This document shows, in pieces, positions 37,602 to 47,490 of a DNA stretch of 64,000 bases (position 1 is its first letter; each line of letters opens with the position of its first letter). This stretch comes from Anniella stebbinsi (Eukaryota > Chordata > Lepidosauria > Squamata > Anniellidae). The translations under genes were made by a program, and so were the position numbers. The stretch covers positions 62,101,001-62,165,000 of the forward strand of contig JARDYH010000002.1 of the NCBI GenBank assembly GCA_029215795.1, given 5' to 3'. Below the pieces are notes generated by a model. It had not been told where the DNA came from. It made no database searches and saw only the letters and a list, made by a program, of their open reading frames with translations.

Positions 37602-37848
37602 CTGTTTGCATCATAAATACAGTTAAGGAAAGTGAGAACAAACAGCGTTGTAACAAGCAACAATTCCAAAGGTGTTTCCTGTAGGAAGTATATGATTTAA
37701 ACATTCTGGATCAATGAAGGAATAGATATTCTTAAAAGGCAAGGATTTGCACACATGTTTAAAGCAAGATGAGACACAGCACCCGAGAGAATGACAGGAT
37801 TATGAAAGGACTAAGTAGATTAGCTGAAATTTGCTTCCTCTAGTTATT

Positions 37849-37876
37849 GTGGTGTGTGTGTGTGTGTGTGTGTGTA
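37849..37876. repeat. (GT)n microsatellite
   Basis: About thirteen GT dinucleotides, uninterrupted. Confidence 0.93.
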
Positions 37877-39867
37877 GCTCCTTAGTTGGATCCAGGATCT
37901 GCCTTCCACAAGAGCAAGGAACCATCTGTAAGAGGAACCATCTGTTCTGCTCATGGAAGCTCCTAGCACCTGCTTTTGTGGGATCTGCCTTCCTTCTCCC
38001 ATTCAGCACTCTTAACTCTCTGTCTAGCATTTTCAGGGGGCTGGATGAGTTGCTTTGGGAAGGATCAGGCTGGGAAGTCCATTTCCACCAGTGCAATTGG
38101 TTCAGCTTAAACATGGATCTAACCCCCTGGTTGTTTTTATGATGGAACTATATTTTTGAGAAGCAAACCACTGGTGAAGGTGGTTGAGTACTCTGAAATG
38201 ATGGACATGAACAGAGAGAGAAAAAAAAGCAAAAGACTATGATTATGACAAGATAATTTAGCTCATGTGGCCTATCTCCATGTGCCTGGTTTGGTAGAAA
38301 GAATGGGTTGTATCCAGTGTTAATCTAACATGGCCCATTCATTTCAATGGGTGTACTCTAAATAGCTGTAATGTTTGCTACAACCAAATGTAACTTTTAC
38401 AACCAATTCTTTGGGGATTATTACACATGGTGGCAATATAAACATTAAACTCAAAACACTGATTTAAATAAAAAAGGTTTCAACTGCTTCTTGAAAGTGG
38501 CAAGAAATAGGCTTATATGGGACTTTCTAAGAAGCGAGTTAAGACCATTTGACCATCTAACCCAGTATTGCATATTTATGATTGGCAACAGCTCCGTCAG
38601 GGTCTAAGGAAAAGACTGAAAGGCGTTTTGGTACCAAGCAGCCTCACTTGAGAAACAAATGAAACATAGAATAAGATCACTCCAAAAGGTCTCCGAAAAT
38701 ATGGGATGGGGTTTCACTTGAGATCCAAGCCAATGGGGTTGATTTGTTTAAGCTTTTGAGAAAATAAATAATGAATTGTGCCCAGAAGATAACAGGAAAC
38801 TAGTATAACTTCAGGAGTATTGGGATTAAGTACCCCCTCTTAGCCACTTTTGTTAGAAAGCAAATGACTATATTTTCTACTCCCCGGAAATATTCAAGGG
38901 TGGTATCCAACGTACAGCACACTGAAGCAACCAGTCTAAGAGGCAATGAAATTAGATGGTCAGGTAACTAATAAAAGATGATGCTGGACATAAATGCTGG
39001 AATTCCAGGAGCACACATGGATCCAGCAGCACAAGCAGTCTGCGAAACTATTAGTTCATCCAGGATTTGCCCTTGTACAAAATAGGCAGACCCCCATATC
39101 CCTCATCTTACATGGGACACTAGAGCCTGTCTCTAAGGGGTACTTGGGATGATGAGGAAATGGCAGTACATTCAAGAGCATCATGACTTCCAGTAAATTC
39201 TTGTGTGGGGAGAAAGGGGCAAAAATGGAAGAGAGAAGAGCAGATCCAGCAGGATTTGGAGGATTTGTGTGCAGAGGTGGAAGCTGTTCTTCTCAGCTAC
39301 ATGAAGTGTTCAGTGTGGTTTAGAAAGTCTGACCAGCCCTGATATATTACCTCCCCATGTATGTAACTAGTTTGCAGGAATGCGGGTCAGATTCATAGCA
39401 TTTTACCATGGCTGGAGCCATCGGATGCAACAGCTAATCATTAACATGATTAATTTAAAGGATTGTACCCCAGGCTGGAGCATTACACTGACAAGGGCAC
39501 TGTATTATTCTTTACCTGTCATGACAGGGAGTGCAATGCCACCAGTTCCCATCAATAATGAAACTTAAGAGCTGCCATTTGGGGGTTCCCAAATAATTCT
39601 TTAGAAATTATAATTCCTTAAATTGGGCATGGGTAGGAACATGGAAAGGGGGAAAACATATTTGCTTGTCATTTGGGAAAATACCAGGCTGTCTAAAGCA
39701 GGAAACAAATGGCTGTAGATCTTGGTTTCAGTCTTTCAACTGATTCCGATACACTTGTTGTCTTACGTAGGAAAACATTTTCTACCTTGGCAAAAGGGTT
39801 GCTATAGGAGAAAGTAAGAGAAAAACCAGCGGCATCTGTAACTGGGGCTGCTGCTGCAACAGCAAAC

Positions 39868-39882
39868 CCCCCCCCCCCCCCA
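39868..39882. repeat. Poly(C) tract
   Basis: A run of about fourteen C residues inside a CAGCAG-type GC-rich stretch. Confidence 0.85.
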
Positions 39883-40477
39883 TTCCTATGAATTTTATGA
39901 CTACCACAAGCCCTACTTATGTGACTAGCCATATTGGTGAGTATTGTTCATTCCCTGCCTGAAACATTTGTTTGCTTTGGTGTATCAGAAAATCTTGTTC
40001 ATCTTTACAAGGGATACAGCTTTCACCACTAGAAAGCAATTAGTTGTATCTAAAGGAATTAGAAGTGGAGGAAGGCCATTGCCAAATAACAGTCATGTCT
40101 TAAACCTGAATTTGATATGTATTTTGCATTTTAGCTGCGTTCAAGGGGGCATTTTATGGTTAAATTGTACATATGGTTAAGGAAAACCTTTTCTTAATAC
40201 GGTAATCTAGGGGAAATATTTGCCCAGGGGACACATTCACTTCAGTAAGAGTTCCTGTACCATATGCTTCAACTATGTGGAAAACTCATTGATAATGGAA
40301 AGCTATAGCTATGTAAAGAAATTAATGAGGACCAGATGGTTGTAGGGCAAGGAAGTGTTTCATGCAAATGTGAAAAATCAGCCTGTTCACTCCGTTACTA
40401 ATGTGTTAGTCTACTGCACATTGAGAAATTATTTTCTACATGTAATCAAGATAAACTCTTCTTTATCTCAAAACAGG

Positions 40478-40480
40478 AGG

Positions 40481-40516
<36 letters not shown>
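40478..40516. repeat. (GA)n microsatellite
   Basis: About sixteen GA dinucleotides, upstream of a perfect hairpin (40547-40572) and a poly(G) tract. Confidence 0.93.
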
Positions 40517-40518
<2 letters not shown>

Positions 40519-40546
40519 GACGGTGTGCACTGAAACTGGATTATTA

Positions 40547-40572
40547 ATGGAGGCACAGTTGTGCCTCCATTG
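40547..40572. repeat. Perfect 12-bp hairpin
   Basis: AATGGAGGCACA is followed after two bases by TGTGCCTCCATT. It could mark the edge of an inserted element; no family was recognised. Confidence 0.8.
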
Positions 40573-40621
40573 TTAAGGGCCGTCAGTAAAAAACACATTC
40601 CGCCATGTTAAAGTGATAATT

Positions 40622-40638
40622 GGGGGGGGGGGGGGGGG
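40622..40638. repeat. Poly(G) tract of about 17
   Basis: An uninterrupted G run. It has G-quadruplex potential and is also a common place for assembly length errors. Confidence 0.85.
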
Positions 40639-41494
40639 TCAGCCATAAAATCGAAAATGTTTCACCAACCTTTCTGAAATTTACAGGTGCCAGAAATAAA
40701 TGTTTGTTTTACATTACCTGAAAATTTCAAGAAGATTGGTGAAAGATTGAGGGAAGGAGAGCAGTTTAAGGTAGAAAAGGAATACAAACCTGTCTCCCTG
40801 CTTTTGTAAATTTACTTCCGGGTTGAGACTTTTTGTGCTCACAATTTGCATAATTTCTAGAGCCTTATTAATTAATCCAGTGGTGGGGTCTTCTTCCTCC
40901 TTGACTGTAGTTGGTGGAAAGCTTTTCGTTTTTTAAAAATTCCCTTCGGTTGACTTTTAAGGACTATTTTAACCTCTCATTCAAGTCAATGAGGCGGCCA
41001 TCTTCCCTTATAACGCGACACTGACACATGCTCAGTAGCGTCGCTCTCCCCCCTCCCTCCTGCCTTAGAATGTGGGGTGGGTGAGTGAAATGGCCGCTGC
41101 CTCTAGCACAGACCTTTTGAGTGAAGAAGAAGAAAAGTTTCTCTTTTCTCTTCTGGAACATGCATTCCTTTGGCTCTGAGAGTATTTTGGGCTATCTTCA
41201 TAAGGCTAGTTTGCTCTTTTGCTCCCTGGTGAAGCAGGGTGTGGCTCCTCTGGATCCATGGTAACCTGATCTTCAGATCTCTCCTGGGAATAGGTAGCTA
41301 TACCTTTCTTTTAATTTCCCTCTTTTCTAAGAGTTTGGTCCATACTGCTATAAAGTTGAAAGCTTCAAACACTTCATTTAATTAGTTTGGGCCGGTGTAA
41401 GTTTTAAGTACAATGTTGAAACTTTTCAAAGTGCTTCTGGGCCTACAACGTTGGTTTCGGCCTAGTCACCCTGTTTTTTTAATAAGGTTTAGAA

Positions 41495-41814
41495 TAGGGT
41501 GACCAGATAAAATCCAGGTCAGGGCTCATGTAACTTTCACAGTTGTAGAGAAAAGGGAATTTCAGCCAGTGTCATTTGTATGCAATTAGTCCCTGGTGAA
41601 ATTCCCTCTTCATCACAACAGTTAAAGTTGCAGGCGCTATACTAGAGTGACCATATACAAAAGAAGGCTGGGCCCCTGCAACTTTAACAGTTGTGATGAA
41701 GAGGGAATTTCACCAGGAACTAATTGCATACAAATGGCACTGGCTGAAATCCCCTTTTCTCTACAACTGTTAAAGTTACATGAGCCCTGTCCTCCTTTTC
41801 ATATGGTCAGCCTA
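41495..41814. mobile_element. Foldback hAT-like MITE, copy 8 (hybrid ends)
   Basis: The left end is TAGGGTGACCAGATAAAATC, with the AAAATCCAGGTCAGGG arm of copy 5. The right end is CTTTTCATATGGTCAGCCTA, the type of copies 1, 2 and 9. The two ends therefore belong to different subfamilies, although the 320-bp nested palindrome is complete. No clear target duplication is seen. Confidence 0.9.
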
Positions 41815-41839
41815 GTATATTCCTATTTATAGGTTTTAG

Positions 41840-41925
41840 CTGTATATGTTTTAGTTTTGTAAGGCTGCCCTGAGGCCCAGCATTGGGCAAAAGGCAGGAT
41901 ACTACTACTACTACTAGTAGTAGTA
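41840..41925 (+). mobile_element. L2/CR1-type LINE 3' tail with CTA/TAG repeat
   Basis: 'gctgccctgaggcccagcat' and 'gggcaaaaggcaggatacta' match LINE 3' tails. The tail repeat is itself a palindrome: (ACT)n meets (AGT)n. Confidence 0.6.
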
Positions 41926-42662
41926 ATGTTTCAGATTTCACTTCTGCGTCTGATGTTCTTTTGCATTTACTTTTCTTTATAAACCATTCATATCTTAAGA
42001 CTTCTTGTGTGGCATGTTTTCATTGGTTTAACAAGTTAAAAGGGGTATTCACTGTTTTCATGCTTATGTTATAAAATCTATTTTCAACAGGCCTAGTAAC
42101 TTCAAGAGTAACAGAGTTGGGGAAAATCCTCAATCTCTTTGCTATCAGAGGCACTGAGTAAGGGACCCTTGGAGATAATTTAGACTGACCCCAACCACAA
42201 AACACTATTCCCCCTTCTGAAGAGATCTGGACCACAGACTACTAAAGACAAACAAAGTAGCAGGCCATAATAACAGTTCTCATGTGGCCATTTGCCTTAT
42301 GAGGCAGGTGCTCTGCGGGCTACCAAATGGAGGGACTAACAGGCCATAAAGTTGCCTGGCTGGGTCTGCCAGAAATCCAGCCTCAACACTCCTGGAAGGT
42401 CCATGTTCTATAGCACCTGCTGTCAGATGAACCTGAGGGAATCCCACCCTCCACCCCTGGGTTTAATTTACTGGCTTCCCCTGGCTGGACCTTGCAGGAA
42501 ACTATAGGGACAGACAGAGCAGGCATTCATAGCATACATAGAATGCTGAGACTGGCAAATCTAAAAGCAAGTGTGTTGCTTTTCAAGAACCAAGGAAATT
42601 CAATGGGTCTTACTTTTGAGTAAATATCTAGGGATGGATATGCAGCCTGTGCAAGAACTGAG

Positions 42663-43290
42663 TAGGGTGACCATATTTGGGAAACCAAAAAAGAGGACAC
42701 CTAGTGGGGGGGGCAGGAAAATGGCTTTCTGGGGCCACCTTAAAGTCCCCAATTGGAGCGGAGGAGGGGAAAGCATGTCATTCTCACCCCACCCCACCAC
42801 TCCAATCAGGCCCTTTTCTATAATGCCTGAGAATGACACGTGTTTCCCTTTTAAGGCCTTGATTGGAGCAGTGGGAGAGAATGACACACCTCCAGAAAGC
42901 ATGTCATTCCCTGCCATGCTAATGGTGGCCTTAAAAGGGAAAGTGTGTAATTCCAGGTCATTATAGACTATTGCATAAAATCCCCCCTGACACTGAGGAT
43001 AGAACAAAAACCAGGAGAAATCTGGGGAAATCATGACAGTTTTTATTATTTATTATTGCATTTATATCCCACCTTTTTTCCGCCAAGAAACCCAAGGCGG
43101 CATACACAATCCTCCTCCTCTCCATTTTATCCTCACAATAGCAACCCTGTGAGATGGGTTGGGCTGAGAGTCTGCAACTGGCCCAAAGTCACCCAATGGG
43201 TTTTCATGGCTAAGTGGGGAGTAGAACCCAGATCTCCCAGCTCCCAGTCCAACACTTTAGCCACTAGGCCACACCCTAGTGGTCACCCTA
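42663..43290. mobile_element. hAT-like element, family 2, copy 2, interrupted by a SINE
   Basis: Ends TAGGGTGACC and GGTCACCCTA. Flanks GAACTGAG (42655-42662) and GAATTGAG (43291-43298) form an 8-bp duplication with one mismatch. The interior matches 20345-20766 in the opposite orientation. A Sauria SINE sits just inside the right end, separating 'gaaatcatgacagt' from 'ggtcaccctag'. Confidence 0.9.
43041..43279 (-). mobile_element. Sauria SINE, near full length, antisense
   Basis: On the minus strand it opens with a tRNA-like head with box A (TGGCCTAGTGGCTA) and box B (GGTTCTACTCC). It continues through 'agccatgaaaacccattggg', 'tcacagggttgctattgtga' and 'ggaggaggattgtgtatgcc', and ends in an AT-rich 'ataaatgcaataataaataa' tail. 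It is inserted into the hAT-like element at 42663-43290, so it is the younger of the two. Confidence 0.9.
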
Positions 43291-43302
43291 GAATTGAGCC
43301 AT

Positions 43303-44030
43303 GCCAAGTTGGAAGCAGATCGGTTCGTGCCTTGATTTTTAGAATATTTTTAAAAGTTTGACTTCAATTTTTTTTCTAAAATTCAAGGCATGAACCAATC
43401 TGCTTTCAACTTAGCATGGCTAAAGCTTTACTTAAGAGGTACCATGGTGCCAAGTTTCATCTCTTCATCTTTACTTTCTTTCTTTTTTTTTAATGTACTG
43501 CTCAAGGCCCTAGACCCCAAAGAGGAGTATTGGGTTTGAAGTTTTAAAAATTCCTAAAACTCAAGGCATAAACAGATCTGCTTCTAACTTGGCATGGCTC
43601 AATCCCTACTTAAGAGCTACCATGCTGTCAAGTTTCATCATTTTATCTTTAAAAATGATGGAATTGTAAGCATTTTAGTTAATTACAAAAATTAAATTGA
43701 AATTATAAACATTTCTAAAAATCAAGGGATGAACGTATCTGCTTCCAACTTGGCATGGCTAAATCCCTACTTCAGAGCTACCATGGTGCCAAGTTTCATC
43801 TCTTTATCTTTAATTTCATTTTTTAAACTTGTACTGCTCAAGGTCCTGGACCCCAAAGAGATTTCTGTTTGAACTTTAAAAAATTCCTAAAAATCAAGGC
43901 ATGAACGGATCTGCTTCATACTTGGCATAGCTATATCCCTACTTAAGAGCTACCATGATGCCAGGTTTCATCTCTTTGTCTTTAAAAATGAGGGAGATGC
44001 AAGCATTTTGGTTGATTTATTAATGTTAAA
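43303..44030. repeat. Tandem array, period about 170 bp, with ABAB order
   Basis: Four direct units begin near 43386, 43561, 43723 and 43896, each with 'aaggcatgaac..atctgctt', then 'cttggcatggctaaatccct', 'agagctaccatggtgccaag' and 'tttcatctctttatcttta'. Units 1 and 3 continue with 'tgctcaaggccctagacccc'. Units 2 and 4 continue with 'aaaaatgagggagatgcaag'. An inverted partial unit opens the array (43303-43350). No CRISPR-like repeat/spacer pattern is present. Confidence 0.85.
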
Positions 44031-44157
44031 AGTGAGTTCAACACATAACACTAGCTTTGATTTTATATTGGATGTCAAGATGGTATAACATTCTGGCTGA
44101 TGCCGGCTTGCTTGTCAACTGTATAATATCCAGTCATCCGTTACACAAAGCCATGAA

Positions 44158-44543
44158 ATTCATTAAACAAAAAACCTACGGTGTACAAAAACAATGTTAA
44201 GGCTCTACAGATTCCAACCAAGCACCAAAAAGCAGGGAAATTGGGAGTTAAGGCTCCCAAGCCTTAACGCCACATCCTCCCTAAGGAGGCAGAAAGTGCA
44301 AGTGAAATTCTCATTCTCCCAAAGCAGATAAACCATGAGGACAGGGTGGAGAATATGATATGCAGAGGTGACTGGGGTTGTGGAAAACTGATCACAAACA
44401 ACTTACGGCCACCTACTTCTCTTTTTTTGTTTAGAGCAGCCCTTCCCCAACCTGGTGCCCTCCAAAGGTGTTGGACTATAACTCTCATCATTGCAAGTCA
44501 GTATGTCCCATGGTCAGGAATGCTGGGACTTGTCTTCTCAAAC
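44158..44543 (+). repeat. Long inverted repeat, left arm
   Basis: It starts 'attcattaaacaaaaaacct' and ends near 'tgggacttgtcttctcaaa'. Aligned by eye to the reverse complement of 47491-47877 it has only about ten differences over 386 bp. It contains a GTTGTAGTCC-family fragment. It lies outside the LINE at 44680-46558. Confidence 0.92.
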
Positions 44544-44776
44544 ACATGGAGGGCAGCAGGATGGGGAATGCTGTTCCATACCCTTACCAAATACAGGGTC
44601 TGCCCAATACTTTTCTCTCACACACTTCTCGCATATAGCAGCACTCTTGATAACAAAAGGGGCACTATTCATTACAGATCTAGAACTGCGATGCCTTTAA
44701 CGATCATTTCACAGATAAAATCTCTCGGATAAGAGCCTACTTAGATGCCGTCGTTATAGCAGAGGCTGACAATGGA

Positions 44777-46390
44777 GTGTCCAGCGACTCCGCGAGTAGA
44801 ATTACACTGGATCAGTTTCAGTTGGTGAGTACCGAGGACGTGGACAAGCTGCTTGGACGAGTGAGGAGGACGACTTGCCCTCTCGATCCCTGTCCTTCAT
44901 GGCTGGTCATCCAGGGAGGAGATGCAGTTAGATCGCAATTACAATATATTATTAATGCATCTCTCAGGGAGGGGAGTTTTCCATCATGTTTAAAAGAAGC
45001 GGTGGTACGGCCACTTCTAAAGAAGCCCTCCCTGGATCCCCTGGACTTTAATAACTATAGACCGGTATCAAACCTTCCATTCTTGGGCAAGGTGATAGAG
45101 AGGGCGGTTGCCTTACAACTCCAAGTAGTCTTGGATGACACTGATTTTCTAGACCCATTTCAAACTGGCTTCAGGATGGGATACGGAGTTGAGACTGCTA
45201 TGGTCACCTTAGTGGATGATCTACGCCTGAGTATTGAGAGGGGGAGTGTGTCCCTGTTGGTACTTCTGGACCTCTCAGCGGCATTCGGTACCATTGACCA
45301 TGGTATCCTTCTGGAGCGCCTGGGGGAATTGGGAATCGGGGGCACTGTGCTTCAGTGGTTCCGATCCTATCTCTCGGGCAGGTTCCAGATGGTGATGCTT
45401 GGGGATAGCTGCTCTGCAAAGAAGGAGCTGCTGTGTGGCGTACCGCAAGGTGCCATCCTTTCCCCAATGCTGTTTAACATTTATATGAAACCGTTGGGAG
45501 AGATCATCTGGAGGCATGGGGCGGGGTGCTATCAGTATGCTGATGACACCCAAATATATTTCTCTATGCCTTCAATAACAGCGCCAGCTAAGGATAGTGT
45601 GTCTCCTCTGAATGAATGCTTGGAGGCGGTAACGGGCTGGATGAGGAAAAACAAACTGAAGCTGAATCCTGACAAGACAGAGGTGCTTGCTGTCAAAGGC
45701 CGCAACCTGGGTTTGGAGGTGTGTCAACTGGTTCTGGATGGGGTTACACTCCCCCTGAAAGACTGTGTTTGCAGCTTGGGGGTGCTCCTGGATCCATCGC
45801 TCCAAATGACAGCCCAGATAGATGCGACGGCCAGGAGTGCCTACTATCAGCTTCGGCTGATACGCCAGCTGCACCCCTTCCTAGAGTTGGAAGACCTAAA
45901 GATGGTGGTGCACGCGCTGGTAACTTCGAGGCTCAACTTCTGCAATGCGCTGTACATAGGGCTACCTCTGTGCCTAGTCCAGAAACTTCAACTAGTTCAA
46001 AATATGGCAGCCAGGTTGGTCACCGGTACATCTAGGAGTGACCATATTACGCCAGCTTTAAAATCGCTCCACTGGCTGCCAATTAGGTTCCAGGTGAAGT
46101 ATAAAGTGTTGGTTATTACCTTTAAAGCCCTACATGGTTTGGGTCCAGGTTACCTGCGGGATCGCCTTCTCCCATACAATCCGCCCCGCACGCTCAGGTC
46201 CTCTGGGAAGAACTTACTGCAGTCAGCCAAGACTAGGCTGACAACCGTTACCCAGAGGACCTTCTCTTCTGCCGCTCCCAGACTGTGGAATGACCTGCCG
46301 GAGGAGACTCATCAACGTAACAGTCTTTTAGAATTTAAGAAAGCTATAAAGACTGTTCTCTTCCGGCAGGCATATCCAGTGGAATTTTAG
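44777..46390 (+). CDS. LINE reverse transcriptase (ORF2 C-terminal part), open
   Basis: This is the reverse transcriptase and C-terminal region of a Jockey-superfamily LINE (L2/CR1/Vingi-like), which would copy the element's RNA at a nicked target. Motifs in order are NNYRPVSNLPFLGKVIERAV, LLDLSAAFGTIDHGIL (catalytic Asp), GVPQGAILSPMLFNIYM, YADDTQIYF (catalytic Asp pair) and LNPDKTEVL. The C-terminus has LHWLPIRFQVKYK and APRLWNDLPEE. The usual first aspartate motif reads D-L-S-A-A-F-G, where 'AFDT' is common. The first codon listed is GTG; the same frame continues upstream (FNDHFTDKISRIR) to a TAG near 44670, so this is not a true start. No endonuclease domain is present, so the copy cannot move by itself. 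Confidence 0.85.
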   Translation: MSSDSASRITLDQFQLVSTEDVDKLLGRVRRTTCPLDPCPSWLVIQGGDAVRSQLQYIINASLREGSFPSCLKEAVVRPLLKKPSLDPLDFNNYRPVSNLPFLGKVIERAVALQLQVVLDDTDFLDPFQTGFRMGYGVETAMVTLVDDLRLSIERGSVSLLVLLDLSAAFGTIDHGILLERLGELGIGGTVLQWFRSYLSGRFQMVMLGDSCSAKKELLCGVPQGAILSPMLFNIYMKPLGEIIWRHGAGCYQYADDTQIYFSMPSITAPAKDSVSPLNECLEAVTGWMRKNKLKLNPDKTEVLAVKGRNLGLEVCQLVLDGVTLPLKDCVCSLGVLLDPSLQMTAQIDATARSAYYQLRLIRQLHPFLELEDLKMVVHALVTSRLNFCNALYIGLPLCLVQKLQLVQNMAARLVTGTSRSDHITPALKSLHWLPIRFQVKYKVLVITFKALHGLGPGYLRDRLLPYNPPRTLRSSGKNLLQSAKTRLTTVTQRTFSSAAPRLWNDLPEETHQRNSLLEFKKAIKTVLFRQAYPVEF

Positions 46391-46523
46391 AATGTTTTAA
46401 GGATGTTTTTAGGATGTTTTATGCAGTTTTAATAATATGTGTCATGTTTTAATCAGTTTTATGTATTTTATCATGTTGTTGTTCCCCGCCTCGATCCAGT
46501 CGGAGAGGCGGGTAAAAAATAAA

Positions 46524-46526
<3 letters not shown>

Positions 46527-46558
<32 letters not shown>
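46527..46558. repeat. (TTA)n microsatellite at the LINE tail
   Basis: About ten TTA units end the LINE. Confidence 0.9.
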
Positions 46559-46731
46559 GGTCAATATCCTGCCTTTCAAAGAACCAATGTTTTTTTTCTT
46601 TAAATGTATTTATAAAAAATATACTGTTCACTCCCCACAATCCCTGCACAATACATCATCTCATCAAAGCAACAGTGGAGCAGAAGAGGTTTAGTTTGGC
46701 TGTCTTGAACACCTTTCAGATGAGATTAGTT

Positions 46732-46870
46732 TGCAATCCTATACCTCTTGGGAGAAAGCTCTAGTGAATTCAGTGGCACTGGCTTCTGAGAAGACATGTT
46801 TAGAAGTCAACCTTCTCCAGCCTTGTGCTCTCCAGATGCGTTGCACTGTAACTCCCATGTTATGTGTTAT
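46732..46870. mobile_element. Two short repeat fragments (GCAATCCTATAC and GTTGTAGTCC families)
   Basis: 'tttgcaatcctatacctctt' to 'ctgagaagacatg' is one end of the GCAATCCTATAC element. 'aaccttctccagccttgtgc' to 'gcactgtaactcccatgtt' is one arm of the GTTGTAGTCC-family MITE. Confidence 0.55.
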
Positions 46871-47179
46871 GGGGAAGACAAAAATCAATTCATACTTAAT
46901 TTTAAAATAATACTTACGCATGAAAGTATTAGGTGGTAGCTCTGTCTTTGATCTCACACTGCTGAACAAGTAAGAGAAATCCTTTATCTGATATTCAAGA
47001 AACAGACATTCTATGCCATGTGTTGAAAACTAATGTTGATGTCTGAAGGGCTATCTGGATTAGGTATTCAAGATTCATTCATTGTTGTTTCATTTGGTTT
47101 TGACAGTTTATTTAAAATGATGCAGCTCTTTTGTAGTTCCTTGATTGATCACATATCTTAATGTTGGAAAACATCATAC

Positions 47180-47475
47180 TTTAGTACAGATGTGGGCAGA
47201 AAATAGATCTATCCTGATGATTTGGACATCAACTCGCGGCATTCCTGATAACTGCCCATGCTGATAGGGCCTTTTACAAGTTGAATTCCAAAACATCTGG
47301 AGATCTACATTCTGCCTTCCCTTGTTCTTGAACAACATTCCCCAACCTGGTGCCTGTCAGATGTGTTGGGTTGCAACTCTCAACATAAGGAGATGCTCTA
47401 AGAAATGAGAAGTAGCTGATCCTAAGTTGTTCATCATCATTTTCCACAACCCCACAGTCACCTCTGCAGATCAAA
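47180..47475. repeat. Older GTTGTAGTCC-family copies and a diverged duplicate of the inverted-repeat arm
   Basis: 47185-47325 holds one palindromic copy ('tgatttggacatcaactcgc' against 'aagttgaattccaaaacatc'). 47395-47470 ('cctaagttgttcatcatcat', 'cacaaccccacagtcacctc') is a diverged copy of 47620-47680 about 207 bp to the right, so the right arm carries an older partial tandem duplication. Confidence 0.65.
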
Positions 47476-47490
47476 TTGCATATCTAGATT

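Larger units (their letters stand above)
44680..46558 (+). mobile_element. L2/CR1-group LINE, 5'-truncated, with (TTA)n tail
   Basis: A non-LTR retrotransposon copy whose reverse transcriptase ORF is open to its natural stop, followed by a short 3' UTR ('ttgttccccgcctcgatcca', 'gtcggagaggcgggtaaaaa') and a TTA microsatellite. The endonuclease domain and ORF1 are missing. It lies in the loop of the long inverted repeat. An antisense 3' fragment of the same family is at 17853-18050. Start is approximate. Confidence 0.88.

Noticed and set aside
40547..40572. Transcription terminator
   Set aside because: Hairpin shape alone; no gene ends here, and hairpin terminators of this type are not expected in a vertebrate genome.
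43303..44030. CRISPR array or gene cluster explanation for the tandem block
   Set aside because: Repeats are about 170 bp and contiguous with no unique spacers, and the genome is eukaryotic.
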